DNA of 64,000 nt from JADLHS01 sp044225555 (GCA_044225555.1 JBGAIM010000010.1:62001-126000), one strand, 5' to 3'. Shown: positions 10,220-19,637, counted from the first letter of the stretch. The notes: generated by a model not told the origin, from the letters alone. Numbers and translations are program-made.

Positions 10220-11112
10220 GTCCAGAGCTTTTCCGGATAATCGCCGCGCGCGATGAGCTGGCGAACGCTTTCCACGACTCGCGGACGGTCTTCGCGATAA
10301 GTGACGCCAAACCACGAGGCTTGGGTCCGCAGAACTTTGACCCGTGCCTGACGGGCGACCACCAGACTGTTCACCGCGCTGGGGATGTAAAACTCGGACT
10401 TCATGTCCCAGCCGTGGCGCTCAAGGAATTCCTGAAAGCCCTTCTGCAACTGGGGAAAGATCGTTGGCGTAAAACCCCACATGTTCATCGAGACCGCTTC
10501 GTCGCCGCTGAGGTTGATGACGTTTCCCGCCGGGTTGGTGTCGCGCGCGCCCGCGCCGTCGCGCTCAATCTTCGTCAGCTCAACGACCCCCTGGAGGTAG
10601 TTCTCCGGGTCCACCTGGCACACGCCCCGTGCCACGCTGCCAAAATCCGACAGGGTGTTGCGCAATATGAATCCAACCATCGCGTAATCCGGCGTGCCTG
10701 CTTGCAGATGTTGCGCCAGCAGGCGATAGGATTCCGCGCCGTAAAAGTCGTCGGCGTTAATGGCGGCGAAGGGTTCGCGCACGGTGCCAGTGCCCATCAG
10801 GATGGCGTGCGCGGTGCCCCAGGGCTTGGTGCGACCAGCGGGCACGGAGAACTCAGCCGGCAGTTTGTCCAGTTCCTGAAAGACGTATTCCACCGGAATG
10901 CGCGACTCGAAACGCGCCCCGACGATTTCCTTGAACTGCGTCTCGATGTCGCGCCGAATGACGAACACGAGTTTGCCGAAACCGGCGCGCAGTGCGTCGA
11001 AGACCGAGTAATCAATGATGGTTTCACCGGCGGGCCCGACCGGGTCAATTTGCTTCAAACCGCCATAACGGCTGCCCATGCCGGCGGCGAGAACGAGGAG
11101 AGTTGGTTTCAC
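10216..11112 (-). CDS. Sugar-phosphate nucleotidyltransferase
   Basis: 298 residues. The N-terminus has the nucleotidyltransferase signature LAAGMGSRYGGLKQ, followed by DPVGPAGETIIDYS, with the metal-binding NADDFYG near residue 125. The family transfers NMP from NTP to a sugar 1-phosphate. It overlaps the downstream kinase by 4 bp (ATGA), so I infer it uses the kinase product, for example HexNAc-1-P to UDP-HexNAc, feeding the GalE-like enzyme. In bifidobacterial pathways a GalT-type uridylyltransferase does this job; none is seen here, so this enzyme may substitute for it. Confidence 0.82.
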   Translation of the reverse strand: MKPTLLVLAAGMGSRYGGLKQIDPVGPAGETIIDYSVFDALRAGFGKLVFVIRRDIETQFKEIVGARFESRIPVEYVFQELDKLPAEFSVPAGRTKPWGTAHAILMGTGTVREPFAAINADDFYGAESYRLLAQHLQAGTPDYAMVGFILRNTLSDFGSVARGVCQVDPENYLQGVVELTKIERDGAGARDTNPAGNVINLSGDEAVSMNMWGFTPTIFPQLQKGFQEFLERHGWDMKSEFYIPSAVNSLVVARQARVKVLRTQASWFGVTYREDRPRVVESVRQLIARGDYPEKLWT

Positions 11113-11152
11113 GATTCCTATTTGCAGTCGAGGCTGTGCAGTCCAAACGGTC

Positions 11153-13030
11153 TTACGACTTCCCGTTCGTTTGTTTGTCCCAGAGATGATTGATGACGTA
11201 GAGCAGGACCAGTCCGCTTACCACAAAGACCGCGGTCAGGATGAAGGCCAGCGTCATGCGGCCATAAAGGAAATTGCCGATGGCGAACAGGGATGACCAG
11301 ATCACGGCGCAACCGGAAACCCACCCCAGCGTCGCCATGCCCATGTGATCGCCGTGCTGTGCCGCCTCGGCCTCCGAAACACCGGCCGCTTCGCGGATCT
11401 TCGTCCAACCGGGACCAGCGGGATGCACTTTTTTGTAGAACGCCACCAGCTTCTCGCGACTGGTGGGCTGTGATACGAAGGCCGTGATCATCCAGCACAG
11501 CGTGGTGAAAGCCACCGAGCCGATGACGGTCTGGGCGAAGGGCAGCGGATGACCGGTTTTCTTCATGACGATAAAGACCACCGAGATCACGAAGGAGCTG
11601 ATCATGGCCACCACCTCACACTGGGCATTGATGCGCCACCAGAACCAACGCAGCAGGTACAACAGCCCCGTGCCCGCGCCGATCGAAATCAAAATCTCGA
11701 ACGCTTCCTGCGCCGAAGTTAGCACCCGGCTCAGAAGTGCCGCCACAACATACAGCGCCACCGTGCAGATGCGTCCGACCAGGACGTAGTGTTTCTCCTC
11801 GGCCGACGATCGGATGAAGCGGCGATAGAAATCATGCACGAGATACGACGCGCCCCAGTTGAGATGGGTGAGAATGGTGGATGAATTGGCGGCGATCAAT
11901 CCGCCCACCATCAGTCCCACAAAGCCCACCGGCAGAAATTTCAACATCGCGGGAAACGCGCTGTCGTGCCCGATTAAGGTTGGGTCCGCGTTGGGAAACG
12001 CCGCCTGAATATCCTTCAACTCCGGGAAGATGATGATGGAGCAAAGCGCGGTAAGAATCCACGGCCAGGGCCGCAGCACGTAGTGGGCAAGATTGAAGAA
12101 CAATGTGCCGCCCAGGGAATCCTTCTCGGATTTGGAAGCCAGCATGCGTTGAGCGATGTAACTGCCGCCGCCCGGCTCTGAACCCGGATACCAATTGGCC
12201 CACCAACCAATCGCAATCGGCACGATGAAAATCATCAGCGCGAGTTCGAGTGAAAAGTTGGGCAGGATGTCGAGCACAGGCTGCCCGGAGCCGTTGATCG
12301 TGGACAACACCGGCGTGCCATCCTTCAAGTTCACCTGCTGGGTGCCGAGGGTGGCCACCAGCTTTTGCAGGCCAGCCCAGGCGCTTTCACCGACTCCAGT
12401 TTTTTTTGCGACGGCTACCAGACCGAAATACGCCGCCGCCACCACCGCCGTCATCTTGATGAAGAATTGCACCATGTCGATCACCAGCACGCCCCACAAA
12501 CCGGAATGCGCAGCAAAGACAACGTTGAAGAGGCCGCAAATCAAAATCGTCTGCCACGGCGGCATACCAAAGAGAATGTTGGCAATCTTGCAGCCCGCCA
12601 GCGTGACCATCCCCATGATGAAGCAGTTGTAAAACAACCCCAAGTAGATGGCCCGGAAGCCGCGCACCACTGACGCCGCCTTGCCCGAGTAACGCAGTTC
12701 GTAAAATTCCAGGTCCGTCATCACGCCGGAACGTCGCCAGAGGCGCGCGAAGAAAAACACGGTGGCCACGCCGGTGAGCACGAACGCCCACCATTGCCAG
12801 TTGCCCGCCACGCCGAATTTACGGACCTGCTCCGTCACCCAGTTCGGCGTGTCGCTGCTGAAGGTGGTGGCGACCATGGAGAGTCCCGCCAGCCACCACG
12901 GCACCGAGCGGCCCGACGCAAAGAATTCCGAAGTGTTCTTGCCCGCGCGTTTGCCAAAGAACAGCGCCGGCACAAAACAGATCAGCACGCTGACCACGAC
13001 AATCACCCAATCAACCAGTTTTAGATGCAT
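11153..13030 (-). CDS. Sodium/solute symporter, SSS family
   Basis: 625 residues with a series of hydrophobic helices typical of 13-15 TM SSS carriers. The N-terminal helix (VDWVIVVVSVLICFVPALFF) is followed by the family stretch SEFFASGRSVPWWLAGLSMVATTFSSDTP, which matches the unwound first core helix and Na+ site region of the fold. It probably imports the mono- or disaccharide released outside the cell by the operon's secreted GH2 enzymes, driven by sodium. It is the first gene of the minus-strand operon, 40 bp ahead of the nucleotidyltransferase. Substrate is inferred from context only. Confidence 0.88.
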   Translation of the reverse strand: MHLKLVDWVIVVVSVLICFVPALFFGKRAGKNTSEFFASGRSVPWWLAGLSMVATTFSSDTPNWVTEQVRKFGVAGNWQWWAFVLTGVATVFFFARLWRRSGVMTDLEFYELRYSGKAASVVRGFRAIYLGLFYNCFIMGMVTLAGCKIANILFGMPPWQTILICGLFNVVFAAHSGLWGVLVIDMVQFFIKMTAVVAAAYFGLVAVAKKTGVGESAWAGLQKLVATLGTQQVNLKDGTPVLSTINGSGQPVLDILPNFSLELALMIFIVPIAIGWWANWYPGSEPGGGSYIAQRMLASKSEKDSLGGTLFFNLAHYVLRPWPWILTALCSIIIFPELKDIQAAFPNADPTLIGHDSAFPAMLKFLPVGFVGLMVGGLIAANSSTILTHLNWGASYLVHDFYRRFIRSSAEEKHYVLVGRICTVALYVVAALLSRVLTSAQEAFEILISIGAGTGLLYLLRWFWWRINAQCEVVAMISSFVISVVFIVMKKTGHPLPFAQTVIGSVAFTTLCWMITAFVSQPTSREKLVAFYKKVHPAGPGWTKIREAAGVSEAEAAQHGDHMGMATLGWVSGCAVIWSSLFAIGNFLYGRMTLAFILTAVFVVSGLVLLYVINHLWDKQTNGKS

Positions 13031-13126
13031 AAAGAGGTTTGACGCCCGTGCGCTTCTCCCCGGCGATCCCGGCCCGGCGTGGAGGTTGCGCGCGGTTCTT
13101 ATACCAATCGTTTCCGTTGCGCTGCA

Positions 13127-13182
13127 CTCCCACGTTTGGGGGGACGACCGCCCAGGCGGCGGATGCCCCCCGAATGTGGGAG
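13127..13182. repeat. Two-level palindrome in the divergent intergenic region
   Basis: The outer arms (13127-13143 and 13166-13182; core CTCCCAC / GTGGGAG flanked by G6 and C6 runs) pair almost perfectly. Inside the loop a second palindrome, CCGCC-CA-GGCGG, can pair. The element lies about 96 bp from the symporter start and 92 bp from the GH109 start. It could be a REP-like element, a bidirectional transcription barrier, or a regulator site. Confidence 0.6.
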
Positions 13183-13274
13183 TAGTTGGATAGCCTCCAG
13201 CCTGTTAAGAAACAAGCAACAACAACCGACAGCGCGCGGTTTGACCGCGACGCCGACAACCAGATTTATCAATT

Positions 13275-14648
13275 ATGAACTCCGCCTCCAATCGTCGTGA
13301 CTTTCTGAAGACCCTCAGCGTGGCCGGCGTCGGTCTGGCCGCCGCCGCCTCGTCCAGCGAGGCCGCCGAGAGCCGCCGCCGCAGCGGGGCGCAATACATG
13401 GGCGACTTTGCCGCGCCGAAACTGGAAAAAGTTCGTTGGGGCATGATCGGCGTGGGCGCCCGCGGTAGCGGACACACCATGCAACTGGCGCAAATCCCCG
13501 GCAGCGAAATCGTCGCCATCTGCGATCTCTACGAGGATTGGGCCAACCGCAGTTCCAAGTCGCTGGTGAAACTGGGCAAGCCGGCCCCGGCGCTTTATTT
13601 CGGATCGCCGACGAAATATCACGAAATGCTCGCGCGCCCGGACATTGATGCGGTGGTCATCGCCACGCCGTGGCAGGAGCACGCCCCCATGGCCATCGCC
13701 GCCATGAAAGCCGGCAAGCACGCGTTCTCGGAAGTGCCGCTCGGCCTCACGCTCAAGGAACTGTGGGAGGTCGTGGATACCTCGGAGCGCACGGGTAAAC
13801 ACTGCATGATGATGGAGAACTGCAACTACGGTCGCGAAGAGTTGTTGTTCCTCAACATGTGCCGACTTGGCGTCATTGGAGAATTGCTCCACGGTGAGGC
13901 GGCCTACCTGCACGAGTTGCGCGATCAGATGATGGAAGTGGAGCGTGGCACCGGAAGCTGGCGCACTCCGTTTTACGGGCCGGCGCACGGCGGCAATCTT
14001 TATCCCACGCACGGTCTCGGGCCGGTGGCCCAGTACATGAGCATCGCCCGTACGGAAGACATGTTCGATCGATTGGTTTCCTATTCCAGCCCTGGCCGCG
14101 GGCGCGGACTTTACGCCAAGGCCAAGTTCCCGGCGGACCACAAGTGGAATCAGATGAAGTTCGAGTGCGGCGACATCAGCACCCAGCTCATCAAGACGAA
14201 GCTGGGTCGCACCATCATGGTGCAGTGGGACGAAACCAATCCGCGCCCGTATTCGCGCCACGACTTGATCATGGGGACGAAAGGTACGCTGGCGGGTTAT
14301 CCTGAGCGCGCGGCGATTGAAGGGCGGGGGAGCTATCACGAATGGATCGAGGGCGACGCGTTCGAGAAGCTGTACGCGGAATTCGAACATCCGCTCTACA
14401 AACGCATGGGCGAACTCGCGGTGAAGATGGGCGGACACGGCGGCATGGATTTCATCATGCTCGCCCGCATGGTGGAATGTCTCCGTAACGGAGAACCGCT
14501 GGACCAGAATGTTTACGAGAGCGCCCTTTGGAGCGCGGTGCGACCGTTGAGCTCAACCTCCGAACGCGAAGGCGGCGAGCCGCAGAAATTCCCGGACTTC
14601 ACCCGCGGCCACTGGAAGACCACGAAACCACTCGGCATTGTGAGCTGA
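13275..14648 (+). CDS. Gfo/Idh/MocA-fold protein, GH109-type (alpha-N-acetylgalactosaminidase-like), Tat-exported
   Basis: 457 residues. It begins with a Tat signal (RRDFLKTLSVAGVGLAAAA), then the Rossmann NAD motif GVGARGSGH near residue 58. Landmarks shared with GH109 include MENCNYGREEL, LHGEAAYLHELRD and THGLGPVAQY. GH109 enzymes remove terminal alpha-GalNAc by an NAD-dependent redox mechanism, carrying NAD through Tat export. It is divergent from the symporter-led operon and likely works with it: GalNAc released here would suit the hexosamine-kinase pathway. Other Gfo/Idh/MocA oxidoreductases share the fold, so the activity is a family-based prediction. Confidence 0.85.
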   Translation: MNSASNRRDFLKTLSVAGVGLAAAASSSEAAESRRRSGAQYMGDFAAPKLEKVRWGMIGVGARGSGHTMQLAQIPGSEIVAICDLYEDWANRSSKSLVKLGKPAPALYFGSPTKYHEMLARPDIDAVVIATPWQEHAPMAIAAMKAGKHAFSEVPLGLTLKELWEVVDTSERTGKHCMMMENCNYGREELLFLNMCRLGVIGELLHGEAAYLHELRDQMMEVERGTGSWRTPFYGPAHGGNLYPTHGLGPVAQYMSIARTEDMFDRLVSYSSPGRGRGLYAKAKFPADHKWNQMKFECGDISTQLIKTKLGRTIMVQWDETNPRPYSRHDLIMGTKGTLAGYPERAAIEGRGSYHEWIEGDAFEKLYAEFEHPLYKRMGELAVKMGGHGGMDFIMLARMVECLRNGEPLDQNVYESALWSAVRPLSSTSEREGGEPQKFPDFTRGHWKTTKPLGIVS

Positions 14649-14942
14649 CGGTCCCGGCAATTTCAGATGTAACTTCCGGATTGGAAGCCGCCCTCCACGT
14701 CAGGCAGGGTGACTGATGCTGCAATTCGGCCAATGCCCGGAGTTGCCGGTCCTGCTGAGTCGAATGTTGCCGCGACTACCGGGTTAACCTTTGCCGTCAT
14801 TGGCGATTGACTGACTGGCAACGGAATCCTAACGTCACCCTATGACTGGCAAAAAGTCAGGGAAACCGATTTCCTTGTTACCCGCCTATCATCCAGTATC
14901 AGGGAAATCTTTCCGATTACATACAAGTTAGGTGTCATCCGC

Positions 14943-15278
14943 GTGTCCATCAAAACCAGAGCTTGGGTTGTCGCCGGAGTGCTGGGTTGCGTCGCTCTTG
15001 CATTCGGTGTCAGGTGGTTCATTCGTGCTCGGTCGTATGCCCCGCCAGTGTCATGTAGATTTCAGTTGCAGGTCATTCAGAGCGCAAAGGATCAGTGGGC
15101 CATCGAGAAGCATCTCGCGACCAACGCAGTACCGACTTGGGAAGACATCAGCTTTTACCTGCCGCGCGGTTTGGGAGATGGTGTGCGACGATGTCCGAAC
15201 GGTGGCACATATACACTCGGTCGCGTTGGAGACTGGCCGACATGTTCGCTTGGAGGCACATCACATTCGTTACAATGA
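14943..15278 (+). CDS. Small membrane-anchored pseudopilin-like protein
   Basis: 111 residues from GTG 14943. One N-terminal TM segment (AWVVAGVLGCVALAFGVRWF) is followed by a short ectodomain with CRFQLQVIQSAKDQWAIEK and CPNGGTYTLGRVGDWPTCS. This layout (an N-L-x-x-I-x-x-A-K-x-x-W-A-x-E helix, then a CPxGGxYxxG loop with paired cysteines) recurs in small Verrucomicrobiota proteins resembling type II pseudopilin cores. No prepilin peptidase motif is obvious. Function unknown. The 294 bp between the GH109 gene and this one contain no feature I can support. Confidence 0.6.
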   Translation: MSIKTRAWVVAGVLGCVALAFGVRWFIRARSYAPPVSCRFQLQVIQSAKDQWAIEKHLATNAVPTWEDISFYLPRGLGDGVRRCPNGGTYTLGRVGDWPTCSLGGTSHSLQ

Positions 15279-15295
15279 CACCTAACGAAACACAA

Positions 15296-15378
15296 GATAG
15301 CTTCGGCCGGAGCGAGCGTGGGTGAGGCGTGAAGTGGAAGTGGGCGGTGGCGCGCGCGAACGGAGCGCCGAAGCTATC
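15296..15378. repeat. 12-bp perfect inverted repeat enclosing a 59-bp spacer
   Basis: GATAGCTTCGGC at 15296-15307 is repeated inverted at 15367-15378, and pairing extends a little outward (AA/TT). It sits just after the pseudopilin-like gene and before the broken response regulator. It could be the remnant of a small mobile element (MITE) or a long-looped transcript structure. No T-tract follows, so it is not a classical terminator. Confidence 0.55.
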
Positions 15379-15543
15379 CTTGATTGAACGAGCCCCTTGC
15401 GGTCACGCGGCTCACGCTCCTGGTCTTTTCCTTTCAGCGCTGCTTCCTGTCAGTTCCGCCGTGAGGTGATCTCCACCGCTGCCGCCACTGGCACTGGCGT
15501 CAACAGCGCCCAACCTGATTACATGAGAGAGCAGAGGGGCATC

Positions 15544-16154
15544 TCAACGACCAAGATATTTGAGCGTGGCCTCGGTGCGGCTGTGAACGTGCAGTTTGTC
15601 GTAGATGGTCCGCACGTAGCTGCGCACGGTTTCAAAGCTGATGTTCAGGAGGTCGGCGATTTCCTTGTAAGCATGACCCTTGGCCAGCAATGACAGCACC
15701 TGTTCCTCGCGTTCGGTCAGCGTCTTGACCTCGGGCGCCCGTTGCGGAGTCGCAGCCATCTGGCTGACTTCCTGGTGATTTCCCGGATGGCTTCCAGCAA
15801 TTTGTCCTTGGGTGTGCGTTTGAGCAGATAGCCCGTGGCGCCGGCCATCAGTGATTTGAAAATCTGTTCGCTGTCATCGTAAACGGTGAGCATCAGCACC
15901 GGCACGTCCGGCGCCATGGATTTGAGTCGCTGCACGCACTCGGTGCCGAGCATGCCGGGAAGATTGATGTCCATCAGCACCACATCCGGCCGATTGCCGG
16001 GAATGTTTTTGAGCGCGCTCGGGCCGTCGGCGTACGTGGCCTGGCATTGAAAGCCGGGGGTGCCGTCAATCATTTTAGCCAGGTTGGCCCGCACGCCGGG
16101 ATCGTCCTCCACCAGCGACACTGTAATCTTTCTCGCCACTTTGGGCTTTTTCAT
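15544..16154 (-). pseudogene. NarL/LuxR-type response regulator split by a frameshift between receiver and HTH
   Basis: The receiver domain starts at ATG 16154 (ITVSLVEDDPGVRA; phospho-acceptor Asp in VVLMDINLPG; Lys in GYLLKRTP) and runs to a stop at 15717. The GerE-type helix-turn-helix (LTEREEQVLSLLAKGHAYKEIAD...) is in the neighbouring frame, 15759-15544. The junction lies near 15775 at AIREI: in the other frame the text continues HQEVSQMAATPQ into the HTH, and the linker is shorter than usual, which suggests a small deletion as well as the shift. It sits 53 bp downstream of the sensor kinase and should be its partner. It may be a real pseudogene, two separate peptides, or a sequencing error. 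Confidence 0.75.
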
Positions 16155-16207
16155 AATCCACTCACTCGCAACCCGCCATCCCACATTGATGTTAGGCGGC
16201 TCAAAAT

Positions 16208-19200
16208 TCAAACACTCTTCGGCAGGGGAAACACAAATCGAATCCGTGTGCCTTGTCCGGGGGCGCTGGCGAGTTGCAGATCGCCGCCGCATTCGGCCAG
16301 GCGCGATTTCATGTTGCCCAAGCCATTCCCGCCGGGCGCGGTCGCCTCGGGTTTGAACCCGCGGCCATTGTCCTCAACCTCAAGGCAGACCTCGGAATTC
16401 GCCAGGCGCAGTCGCAACCAGACCTCGGTGGCCCTGGAATGTTTCAGCACATTGTTCAAGGCTTCTTTGACGGCGAGGAAAACATTGTGCCGCACATCGG
16501 CGCGGAGTGGCAGCTTGGGCAGATCCGTCGGAATCTCCTGCCAGCAGCGCACGGTGGTGTTCTCGAAACACTCATCGGCAAACCGGCCCACATACTCGGC
16601 AAAGCGTGGGAGGTTGTCGTCGCCGGGATTGGTCGCCCAGACGATTTCATCCAGCGCCACCACGGCGGTGCGCACTTGGCTGCCGATGCGTTCGAACTGT
16701 TGCGCGGTGTTCTCGGCTTTGGCCTCACTCTGGCCGACATCGCTCAGGATCGAGACGCGAGTGAGAATGCTGCCGATGTCGTCGTGCATGTCCTGCGAGA
16801 TGCGCAGACGTTCGCGTTCGATGGCGTGCCGCATTTCCAGTAGCGCGAGACGTCGCTTATATCTTCGGCGTGCTGCCAAATTCACGGCCCCCGCCAATCC
16901 ACCGAGGATCAGTACCCCGGCCACGGCCGGGAACCAACGGGTTTCCCAAAAATAAGGTTCCACGGTGATCGCCAGCGAAGTCGCGGGTTCGGTCCAGACG
17001 TTGTTCGCGTTACAGGCGACCACCTGAAAAACATAATCGCCGGGCGGGATGCGTTGATAATACGCGACGCGCCGCGTGCGGGCTTCGATCCATTCCTTGT
17101 CGTAGCCTTTTAGTTGAAACCGGAATTGAATTTTTTCCGGCGATTCGAAGCTCAGTCCGGTGTAATGGAATTCAATCTCGCGCCGGCCCGGCGACAGGGT
17201 AATTGCCCAGGCAGGGTCGCCAGCGCCGGCAGTGTTGCTTTGCCGGCGGAGCGCCTGAACCTGTCCATCCACCAGGACCTCCTCCAGCAACACGCTGGGC
17301 GGCTGGGCTTCCATCTCCGGTTGGCGCGAGTCAATTTGCACGAGTCCCTTCACGGTGGAGAAACACAGCGTGCCGGCCTTGGTCTTCAATCCCGCCGGGC
17401 TGAATCCACCGGAACATTCTTCGACCGGCATGCCTTCGCCGGTGCCAAAGGCGCGGGACTGGATCGCGGTAATGTTTCCCGCCGCCAGCGCGCTCAATTC
17501 CGTCTTTTGCACCAGAAAGATGCCGCGATTGCAGCCGAGCCAGAGATGGCCTTCGTCGTCTTCCAGGATTTGCGAAACCGTATCGTCGCCCAATCCCTGC
17601 CGCGTGGTGAAACTGACGATGCGGCCATTCTTCCAACAGCTCAACCCGCCGCCGCCCGTGCCGATCCAGAGCGTGCCGTCCTCGTCCAGGTGCAGGGTCC
17701 GAATCTCATTGCTCAACAGGCCATTGGTAATTGAGAACGTTGCGACCTCGTCCGGTCGCAGCCGGGCCAGTCCACCCGCCACAGAGCCGACCCACAACGT
17801 TCCATCCTTTTCCTGAGCCAACGCCGTTACCGCGCCGCGGGTCACGCGTTGGGGGCGCAGTTGGAACTTTCCGTCTCGAAGCAGGAGCAATTCGCCCCGG
17901 GTTGTACCGATCCATAAACCCGCGCGAATATCTTCATGGAGCGCGGTGACGCCCGTGTTCGCCAGCCATTCCGCATTGTCCCGGGTGTAATGAGTGACTT
18001 CCCGTCCATCGCGCCAGTGAAACAACGCACCCGCTCCTCCCCACCAGAGACTGCCATCCCGTGTGGCTACCACCGTTTCAAAAAAGGGATAAGTCACGGT
18101 GCCGATGGTGCTCGGCACTGGTTCAAACCGCCCGGGCCCGCCGCGATACATCCCGCCCCCGATGGTCGCGACCCACAGCGCGCCATCCGCCGCCTCCGCC
18201 ACGCCACGCACGAAGTCATTCGTTAGCCCCTCGTTCACCCCGTACGCCATCAGCTTTGCCCGCGCGACACGGTTCAAGCCCGAGGTGCGCATGCCCACCC
18301 AGAGATTCCCTTCGCGATCGGCGAGCAGCGAACGAATCGCGTTGCCCGAGAGCCCGTCCTTTTCGCGCACCGCGAGAAATCGCTCCCCGCTGAAATAATA
18401 CAAGCCATCGTCCAACGACCCGGCCCAAATCGTTCCATCACCGCTTTCGGCCAGACTCGCGATATAGGCGAAGGGCAGGCCGGAGGCTTCATTGTAAGTG
18501 GTCCACGTTTCCTGACGGCGGCACAGCACCTTCCCGTTGCCGATGCTGGCCCATAGGTTGCCGGACCGGTCTTTCAGCAGGCTATAGACAGTCGTGATTT
18601 TTTCATCACCAGGCGGACCGGTGATTTCCCTCAGTTGATTGGTGTTGAACACGAATAACCCCTGGCTGGTCGCGATCCAGACCGGTCCGGTAGGTTCACA
18701 AAGCAGGGCGCGAACCGGGGCGCGGCCCAATCCGGCGAGGGCTTCAAGTTGGATGAACTTGTCTCCCTCCCACAGACTCAGTCCGGTCGAGGTGCCGATC
18801 CAAAGACGCCCCTGAACATCCTCGGCCAGCGCAGTGACGTTCACATCCGCCAGCCCATGCTCGGCGGAAAATGTCTCGAAGCGGCCATTCCGCAACCGGC
18901 TCAATCCGCCGCCCGTCGTGCCGATCCAAAGATCACCAGCCTGATCCTGAAGCAGCACGCGCACTTGAATGCTTGGCAATCCATCGGACAGACCAAGCAC
19001 TGTGAAACGCACACCGTCAAATCGTGCCAACCCCGCTTGCGTGCCCAACCACAAATACCCGTCGCGTGTCTGGAGCATGGCGTTGACGGTGTTTTGCGGC
19101 AGCCCCGCGCCCGTCTTCCAGCCCCGGATCACGAACCGGGCCGATGCCGGCAGCGCATTCGTGTCAGCGTGAACATGCGGCACCAGTCCCAAACCGGCCG

Positions 19201-19246
19201 CCATGCCGATCAGCATTGCACATTGAGCAAGAGAACATTTCATCAA
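16208..19246 (-). CDS. Reg_prop two-component sensor histidine kinase (HisKA_3)
   Basis: 1012 residues. A signal peptide (ends near VHADTNA) precedes two seven-bladed Reg_prop beta-propellers (about 35-660; repeated GxLWIGTxxGGLxRxR blades), a Y_Y_Y domain (about 680-765), a TM helix (771-791) and a HisKA_3/HATPase module. The phospho-accepting histidine is His821 in SQDMHDDIGS, with N-box EALNNVLKHS and G-box DNGRGF and GGNGLGNM. This architecture senses periplasmic sugars or polymers in Bacteroidota and Verrucomicrobiota and signals to a NarL-type regulator. The partner regulator just downstream is frameshifted. Possible targets include the nearby glycan genes, but nothing in the sequence shows this. 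Confidence 0.9.
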   Translation of the reverse strand: MMKCSLAQCAMLIGMAAGLGLVPHVHADTNALPASARFVIRGWKTGAGLPQNTVNAMLQTRDGYLWLGTQAGLARFDGVRFTVLGLSDGLPSIQVRVLLQDQAGDLWIGTTGGGLSRLRNGRFETFSAEHGLADVNVTALAEDVQGRLWIGTSTGLSLWEGDKFIQLEALAGLGRAPVRALLCEPTGPVWIATSQGLFVFNTNQLREITGPPGDEKITTVYSLLKDRSGNLWASIGNGKVLCRRQETWTTYNEASGLPFAYIASLAESGDGTIWAGSLDDGLYYFSGERFLAVREKDGLSGNAIRSLLADREGNLWVGMRTSGLNRVARAKLMAYGVNEGLTNDFVRGVAEAADGALWVATIGGGMYRGGPGRFEPVPSTIGTVTYPFFETVVATRDGSLWWGGAGALFHWRDGREVTHYTRDNAEWLANTGVTALHEDIRAGLWIGTTRGELLLLRDGKFQLRPQRVTRGAVTALAQEKDGTLWVGSVAGGLARLRPDEVATFSITNGLLSNEIRTLHLDEDGTLWIGTGGGGLSCWKNGRIVSFTTRQGLGDDTVSQILEDDEGHLWLGCNRGIFLVQKTELSALAAGNITAIQSRAFGTGEGMPVEECSGGFSPAGLKTKAGTLCFSTVKGLVQIDSRQPEMEAQPPSVLLEEVLVDGQVQALRRQSNTAGAGDPAWAITLSPGRREIEFHYTGLSFESPEKIQFRFQLKGYDKEWIEARTRRVAYYQRIPPGDYVFQVVACNANNVWTEPATSLAITVEPYFWETRWFPAVAGVLILGGLAGAVNLAARRRYKRRLALLEMRHAIERERLRISQDMHDDIGSILTRVSILSDVGQSEAKAENTAQQFERIGSQVRTAVVALDEIVWATNPGDDNLPRFAEYVGRFADECFENTTVRCWQEIPTDLPKLPLRADVRHNVFLAVKEALNNVLKHSRATEVWLRLRLANSEVCLEVEDNGRGFKPEATAPGGNGLGNMKSRLAECGGDLQLASAPGQGTRIRFVFPLPKSV

Positions 19247-19481
19247 TCCATCTCCATCGAACGCTGGTCACAAAGTAGGAATGCAACCACGGACTGCAAA
19301 GCTCAATCCTCGGCGGGTTCAGTTCCTCTGTGCAAACCACTTAACGGCAGCCGACCCGAGGTCACTCGGTAGATTCTCGACCAGCAACTGTTTGTCTTGG
19401 ATCGCTGATCGGACCGGGATGGGGAGTTGGTTCAGACATCGCTTGTGGCACTGAGCCTGCTGACTTTTGGAGGGTATGGCC

Positions 19482-19616
19482 ATGCCGAATATCGCTCAAA
19501 TCACGAAGCTGCCGGGGATTGCGGGTTTCACTTGGAAACAGCTCGGCGTCCTCGCCGCCTTCGGGGTGGTGATCGGACTCGTGCTCGCTCTGACTGCGAG
19601 CATTCGTGTTTCCTGA
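19482..19616 (+). CDS. Small single-span membrane protein (44 aa)
   Basis: A short frame with a GGAGGG Shine-Dalgarno at 19469-19474. I prefer ATG 19482 (7 bases after the SD) over ATG 19476, which nearly touches the SD. The product has a polar start (PNIAQITKLPG), then one hydrophobic helix (LGVLAAFGVVIGLVLALTA) ending SIRVS. It lies 21 bp ahead of the secreted HNH gene and may be co-transcribed. Family unknown. Confidence 0.5.
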   Translation: MPNIAQITKLPGIAGFTWKQLGVLAAFGVVIGLVLALTASIRVS

Positions 19617-19637
19617 AATCTTACGCCTAAGCTTCGG

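Noticed and set aside
13269..14438. 389-residue open frame on the minus strand
   Set aside because: Antisense to the GH109-type gene with strong motifs; His/Arg/Ala-rich shadow.
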